NCBI GenBank assembly: GCA_014360825.1
Contig: JACIWT010000005.1
Span: 80,248-144,247, forward strand
Length of the DNA stretch: 64,000 nucleotides
Source: Chloroflexota bacterium
Lineage (GTDB): Bacteria > Chloroflexota > Anaerolineae > UBA2200 > JACIWT01
Direction: 5' to 3'
Positions 61,301-64,000 of the stretch are shown here, piece by piece. Below the pieces are notes generated by a model. It saw only the letters and a program-made list of their open reading frames with translations. It searched no databases and was not told the DNA's origin. Within the stretch, counting starts at the first letter, position 1; each line of letters starts with the position of its first letter. Made by a program: the position numbers and the translations under genes.

Positions 61301-61418
61301 CGGGGCCGATGCTACATCGCTGAACATGCCGACAGGCATCGCCATAGACGCTGTGGGGAACATCTACGTCTCGGATTCGGAGAACCATCGCCTGATGGTG
61401 TTCAGCGCAATGAAATAG
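58332..61418 (+). CDS. Agl23-like (TIGR03663) membrane protein fused to an NHL beta-propeller
   Basis: The protein has 1,028 residues. Residues about 20-560 are a TIGR03663-type GT-C protein: GRSYDHDESIHAWESWKLATGQGYIHNPIYHGPFGYHFTALLFL (several segments), FFRHDPFLLVFGLLLIYA, CSKEVVFIYG. The archaeal homologue Agl23 is described as flippase-activity-associated in S-layer N-glycosylation. The C-terminal about 745-1028 holds five or six NHL repeats (PKGLDIGPDGNIYVADSQNHRVQVF, then GLAVDDEGYVYVADTWNHRIQVF and so on), a beta-propeller expected outside the membrane. This domain union suggests that sugar transfer is coupled to binding a protein or glycan partner. GAGGA precedes the ATG. Confidence 0.85.
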   Translation: MQGEIGKETTTLQRSLWEVVRLDWWRIALVIILLVGIATRLWDLGGRSYDHDESIHAWESWKLATGQGYIHNPIYHGPFGYHFTALLFLIFGITDFTGRLGAGVFSIALLFIPLLFRKQLGRMGTLVACALLVISPVLMHRGRFFRHDPFLLVFGLLLIYAIFQYLDKPRDKYIYLAAASFALAFCSKEVVFIYGLIIGSFLGLLLLYRWSRARGRSLVSFPEFDMALLLFTLVLPSLSPFAMKVLGIDPMQHDWAQIMNLQSGAWRPVLLNLLVFLAFVVASAVIGIWWKRRQWLASAGIYWGICITLFTTMFTNGQGIATGMIGSLAYWLSQQPVQRGGQPWFYYLLLMPLYEFLPMLFATIGTFAYAVNATRGRQESEMEPKRRLRAPVEESALGGGTIAFVPFLIYWTWMSVALFSWAGEKMPWLMQHLSVPFIFLAAWYIGRVLENTDWQAMRERGGLIFTALLPLAIFTFVILLVARPFRGTSLMELGETSRWLLALLIFVGTAYVLYLIGRRLGRANVFRGAFIVTLVLLGLCTMRFAWMASFKNANYATEFLVYAAATPDTRRVMDELEDMQARLQLGENLKVAYDDESSWPFVWYLRDYKNAQFFGKQPAGPLDADVVIVGPGNEPGVKPYLGDNYLRRDYRLIWWPIEDYKGLTLRKIIEYARDPAKRQSAWNIIWNRKYETPVSSWTYVHTFAMYVRKDLAVRLWDYGPEVATGEIKLPGEEYDQKWVSIAAARVIGSPGSAPGQLMYPKGLDIGPDGNIYVADSQNHRVQVFKPNGEFVRVIGQGQGNAPGQFQEPWGLAVDDEGYVYVADTWNHRIQVFDADGKFVRQWGVFGDMTSSGGIVFYGPRDIVIGKDGNLYVSDTGNKRVLKFDRKGNSLGQFGGAGALSGQFQEPVGLAVDTDGNFYVADTWNQRIQKFDQNFAYLTEWSVYGWESQSVVNKPYLATDPEGNVCCTIPESHRIARFSPTGQLLTVWGQYGADATSLNMPTGIAIDAVGNIYVSDSENHRLMVFSAMK

Positions 61419-61442
61419 CGCGATTTGCAGAAAATCTGGGAT

Positions 61443-61478
61443 AGCAATATTGCTTTTTGTGGCGAATAGTGCTATAAT
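61443..61478 (+). promoter_or_regulatory. Sigma-70 promoter with palindrome over the -35 box
   Basis: TTGCTT (61450-61455) and a perfect TATAAT (61473-61478) are separated by 17 bases, about 56 bases ahead of the ATG at 61535. The palindrome AGCAATATTGCT (61443-61454) overlaps the -35 box and ends in TTTTT, so it might instead act as a weak terminator after the Agl23-like gene. Confidence 0.65.
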
Positions 61479-61534
61479 TTAGATGAGTGAAAATTCAATC
61501 GAGTTGGTCAGAGTCCACTCAAGGAGAGAGGGCT

Positions 61535-62464
61535 ATGAGACGAGCGCTGTGGCTCTCATTGGTTGCCTTCTTGTTGTTGACCGCGGGCTGCGGAGGGGCT
61601 CCCGTTCCTACTCCTACAGCCGGGCCAAGGCCTGTGGCCTCGGAAACACCCCCACCTGTCGTCGTGCCCACTTTGATGGAAGTGCTCCCCACACCCACAC
61701 CACTCCCACCTCCGCCGACGCCCACATTCGCCACACTCCCCACCGCCACACCAGCAGCGGGCCTCACCCCTGCGCCCACCAGTGGGATCGCCGAGGCCCC
61801 TATGATCGCCATACCCGCTGGGGAATTCATCATGGGCAATGACGCCGGAGACGATGATGAAAAGCCAGCCCACAAGGTCTTCGTGGACGCCTTTGAGATA
61901 GACCAGTTCGAAGTAACCAACGAGCAATTCCAAGCCTTTGTGGAACAGACCGGTTACGTGACGGAGGCGGAGAAGGCAGGTGAGAGCCATACTTGGCGCA
62001 CTTTTGCCGAGGGGAAGCCCAGACATCCGGTGGTCATGGTTACCTGGAACGACGCTGTGGCTTATTGCCAGTGGTGTGGCAAGCGATTGCCCACGGAAGC
62101 AGAATGGGAGAAAGCGGCGCGGGGTACCGAGGGGTTCATTTATCCGTGGGGCAACGAATGGGCTTTGGACAAGGCCAACACGGAGGAATCAGGCTATCGC
62201 GGCACCACCATCGTGGGCAGTTTCCCGGCTGGAGCCAGCCCTTATGGGGTGATGGATATGGCGGGCAATGTCGCCGAGTGGACGAGCGATTGGTATGACG
62301 CCTATCCTGGCAGCACCTTTACGTCGGCGTATTTCGGGAAGAAGTACCGGGTGATCCGGGGCGGGGGATGGTTCAGCGACTCACATCTGGTGCGCACCAC
62401 TGAGCGGAGTTGTAGCACTGTGGATCTGCGCAATGATGATGTGGGGTTCCGCTGCGCTCGGTAG
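61535..62464 (+). CDS. Secreted SUMF1/FGE-sulfatase-fold lipoprotein
   Basis: The protein has 309 residues. Signal peptide MRRALWLSLVAFLLLTAGC has a lipobox cysteine at 19, followed by a 70-residue proline/threonine-rich stalk. The rest is a SUMF1 domain: MIAIPAGEFIMGNDAGDDDEKPAHKVFVDAFEI in pieces, EVTNEQFQAFVE, RLPTEAEWEKAARG, PYGVMDMAGNVAEWTSDWYD, VIRGGGWFS and NDDVGFRCAR. The cysteine pair that formylglycine-generating enzymes use is absent (the GGSYLC-type motif reads GGGWFS), so formylglycine formation is unlikely. It is probably a surface ligand-binding or structural protein. AAGGAGAG precedes the ATG. Confidence 0.88.
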   Translation: MRRALWLSLVAFLLLTAGCGGAPVPTPTAGPRPVASETPPPVVVPTLMEVLPTPTPLPPPPTPTFATLPTATPAAGLTPAPTSGIAEAPMIAIPAGEFIMGNDAGDDDEKPAHKVFVDAFEIDQFEVTNEQFQAFVEQTGYVTEAEKAGESHTWRTFAEGKPRHPVVMVTWNDAVAYCQWCGKRLPTEAEWEKAARGTEGFIYPWGNEWALDKANTEESGYRGTTIVGSFPAGASPYGVMDMAGNVAEWTSDWYDAYPGSTFTSAYFGKKYRVIRGGGWFSDSHLVRTTERSCSTVDLRNDDVGFRCAR

Positions 62465-62510
62465 ATTGTCCAGTGCGCCGTTCGTCCATGAATGAATGCG
62501 AGGTAATCGT

Positions 62511-62849
62511 ATGAGACTATTGCGCTATAAAATCTTACTTAGAAAAGAACCCGAGGGTGGTTATACAGCAATAGTTCCTTCTCTTCCGGGCTGTGTCACC
62601 TATGGTGACACGGTAGAAGAGGCCAAAGAGATGGCAAAACAGGCTATCGAATTATACATAGAGAGTTTAAAGGAGCATGGTGAGGAAATACCAACGGAGG
62701 AAGAGACTTTAGAATATACCCTGACAGTAGAACCGTATCGTTCCGAAGCGACAATGAACTGCCTGAGAGAGTGGGAAGAAAGGGGGGATGACTATCGCGC
62801 GATGAGTTTGTCGGACATTGGCAAAGGAGGGTTTTCGGTTAATTTTTAA
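62511..62849 (+). CDS. HicB-like protein with C-terminal extension, no HicA partner
   Basis: The protein has 112 residues. The UPF0150/HicB core is KILLRKEPEGGYTAIVPSLPGCVTYGDTVEEAKEMAKQAIELYIESLKEHGEEIP. Beyond the core, residues about 75-112 add SEATMNCLREWEERGDDYRAMSLSDIGKGGF, not a typical ribbon-helix-helix. No HicA gene flanks it. ATG 62511 follows CGAGG. Base use is AT-richer than in the neighbours. It may be a stand-alone regulator or a remnant of a mobile pair. Confidence 0.78.
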   Translation: MRLLRYKILLRKEPEGGYTAIVPSLPGCVTYGDTVEEAKEMAKQAIELYIESLKEHGEEIPTEEETLEYTLTVEPYRSEATMNCLREWEERGDDYRAMSLSDIGKGGFSVNF

Positions 62850-62867
62850 CCACAAGGAGGAGGAAAA

Positions 62868-64000
62868 ATGTCTAAGAGGACGATCACCTGTCTGTTCCTG
62901 GTGCTCGCCGTGCTCTTGCTGGGCACGACGGTGGCGAGCGCCGCGCCTTCGCCACAGGCAGAGGTAACCTATACCGTCAAACTGGGTGACAACCTGTGGA
63001 CGTTGGCGAAGAAGTACCTGGGCAGTGGCACCGCCTGGCCAGCCATCATGGCGACCACAAACCAGAAGAACATCGAAGACCCGACTTTCGCTTACATCAC
63101 CAACGCTGACCTGATCCATCCCGGCTGGAAGTTGCTGATCCCCAGCGCGGAGGCAGCCACAGCCTTCCTGGCCACCTATGATCCGGGCAAACCCGAGTTG
63201 CTGTTCGGCAAGCGGGCTAAGGGCCAGTTGGTTGTCGGCTCCTGGTGGACGGCGGGCGGTGAGGCCGAGGGCCTGGCCGGGATGTTCCGCATCTACAAGC
63301 AGAAATACCCCGATGTCGAAATCGTGAACGCCACTGTGGCCGGAGGGGCGGGCTCGGTCTTCAAAGGTGTGCTGAAGACCCGTCTGATCGGTGGTGATCC
63401 ACCCGATACATTCCAGCTCCACGCTGGTCTGGAGGTCGAAGGCTACAGCCCGGAGAAGTACCTGCAACCATTGGATGACATCTATGCTTCTGAGGGCTTG
63501 GAGAAAGTCTTCCCGAAAGACCTGCTCACCCTGCTCAAGTACAAGGATCACTACTGGGGAGTCCCGGTCAACATCCACCGCTCCAATGTGCTATGGTACA
63601 ACAAGTCCCTCTTTGCGCAGGCTGGCGTGACGCCACCGACCACCTTCGATGAGTTCTTTGCGGTGTGCGAAGCGCTGAAGGCCAAGGGCATCCAGCCATT
63701 CGTCATAGGCACCAGTGGTGGCTGGGAGGCTCCGCACGTCTTTGAGGACGTTTTGGCTGGCACGCTGGGGGCCGAGAAGTACCGTGGCTTGTGGACCGGC
63801 GCGACCCCGTGGACGGACCCGGGCGTAACTCAAGCGCTGGAGTACTTCAAGCGCATGATGAGCTATGCCAATGCTGATCACCCAGCCCTCGACTGGGCCG
63901 CAGCCGCCCAGTACATCGTGGACGGCAAAGGCGCTATGTTCATCATGGGCGACTGGACCAACGGGTACTTCACCTCCAAGGCGTTTACCGATTACGGCTG
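62868..64000 (+). CDS. Secreted LysM plus ABC-type solute-binding protein, cut by the window end
   Basis: At least 377 residues are visible; the 3' part lies beyond the window. A signal peptide (MSKRTITCLFLVLAVLLLG, cut near VASA) is followed by a LysM domain (about 35-88): YTVKLGDNLWTLAKKYLGS, then IEDPTFAYITNADLIHPGWKLLIP. From about residue 115 there is a family-1 solute-binding domain, typical of sugar transport: GQLVVGSWWTAGGEAEGLAGMFRIY, DPPDTFQLHAGLE, VPVNIHRSNVLWYNKSLFAQAG and GKGAMFIMGDWTNGYF. LysM would hold the receptor on peptidoglycan or chitin-like glycan. AAGGAGGAGG precedes the ATG by about 5 bases. Confidence 0.85.
   Translation, partial: MSKRTITCLFLVLAVLLLGTTVASAAPSPQAEVTYTVKLGDNLWTLAKKYLGSGTAWPAIMATTNQKNIEDPTFAYITNADLIHPGWKLLIPSAEAATAFLATYDPGKPELLFGKRAKGQLVVGSWWTAGGEAEGLAGMFRIYKQKYPDVEIVNATVAGGAGSVFKGVLKTRLIGGDPPDTFQLHAGLEVEGYSPEKYLQPLDDIYASEGLEKVFPKDLLTLLKYKDHYWGVPVNIHRSNVLWYNKSLFAQAGVTPPTTFDEFFAVCEALKAKGIQPFVIGTSGGWEAPHVFEDVLAGTLGAEKYRGLWTGATPWTDPGVTQALEYFKRMMSYANADHPALDWAAAAQYIVDGKGAMFIMGDWTNGYFTSKAFTDYG

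Noticed and set aside
1-64000. tRNA or rRNA genes, integrase, insertion sequences
   Set aside because: No cloverleaf-type GGTTCRANNCC arm in a proper context, no rRNA-like stretches, and no transposase or integrase protein motifs were seen by eye in either strand.

Overview
The window is GC-rich, gene-dense bacterial DNA. It most likely comes from a member of the Chloroflexota, perhaps Anaerolineae-like. This is inferred from the three very large DUF2298 membrane proteins, the Agl23-type (TIGR03663) glycosyltransferase-fold protein, the proteins pairing a solute-binding domain with VWA, and the house style of P/T-rich lipoproteins. No rRNA, tRNA or CRISPR array is visible. Several intergenic stretches carry clear sigma-70 type promoters, nearly all with 17-base spacers.

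Layout. 1-6.2 kb: separate housekeeping units: a truncated membrane protein, a GNAT acetyltransferase, a four-helix membrane protein, a degenerate HAD-like membrane protein, deoB, trpS and a PfkB sugar kinase. 6.3-18.4 kb: a minus-strand series running from recJ through a LapB-like TPR/zinc-ribbon protein, an MFS transporter, an ATPase/winged-helix regulator, PspA, a small membrane protein, a solute-binding protein, a solute-binding/VWA fusion, a coiled-coil membrane protein and a LivK-like lipoprotein. Internal promoters divide this series. 18.4-18.9 kb: a non-coding tandem array of 116-base units rich in hairpins. 18.9-23.9 kb: a bactofilin/M23 peptidase pair, then a three-gene operon of UbiA-type prenyltransferase, radical SAM/SPASM protein and polyprenyl diphosphate synthase. 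23.9-26.3 kb: small genes (membrane protein, HTH protein, GNAT, DUF559-like nuclease).

26.6-61.4 kb: a plus-strand surface-glycan locus. It contains a DegT aminotransferase, a GT2, several GT39-type integral membrane transferases, a flippase-like protein, an SDR epimerase, a GT4, a methyltransferase, three DUF2298 proteins (two of them about 1,535-residue fusions with a GT39-like half), and an Agl23-like protein fused to an NHL beta-propeller. Many of these genes overlap by 4-8 bases or lie within 20 bases of each other, so they are probably co-transcribed in blocks. An AI-2E family transporter, an alpha/beta hydrolase and lepA sit in the middle. An AT-richer island at 54.5-56.6 kb interrupts the locus with a lone HicB-like protein, a truncated DNA methyltransferase, an EVE-domain protein with a nuclease-like C-terminus and remnants of a restriction gene.

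61.5-64 kb: a SUMF1-fold lipoprotein, a second lone HicB-like protein, and a secreted LysM/solute-binding fusion cut by the window end.

The best candidates for something not well described are the solute-binding/VWA/PspA locus, the duplicated giant GT39-DUF2298 proteins, the LysM-solute-binding fusion, the catalytically dead GmhB-like membrane protein and the hairpin tandem array. All functional statements are read from sequence by eye, without database searches.
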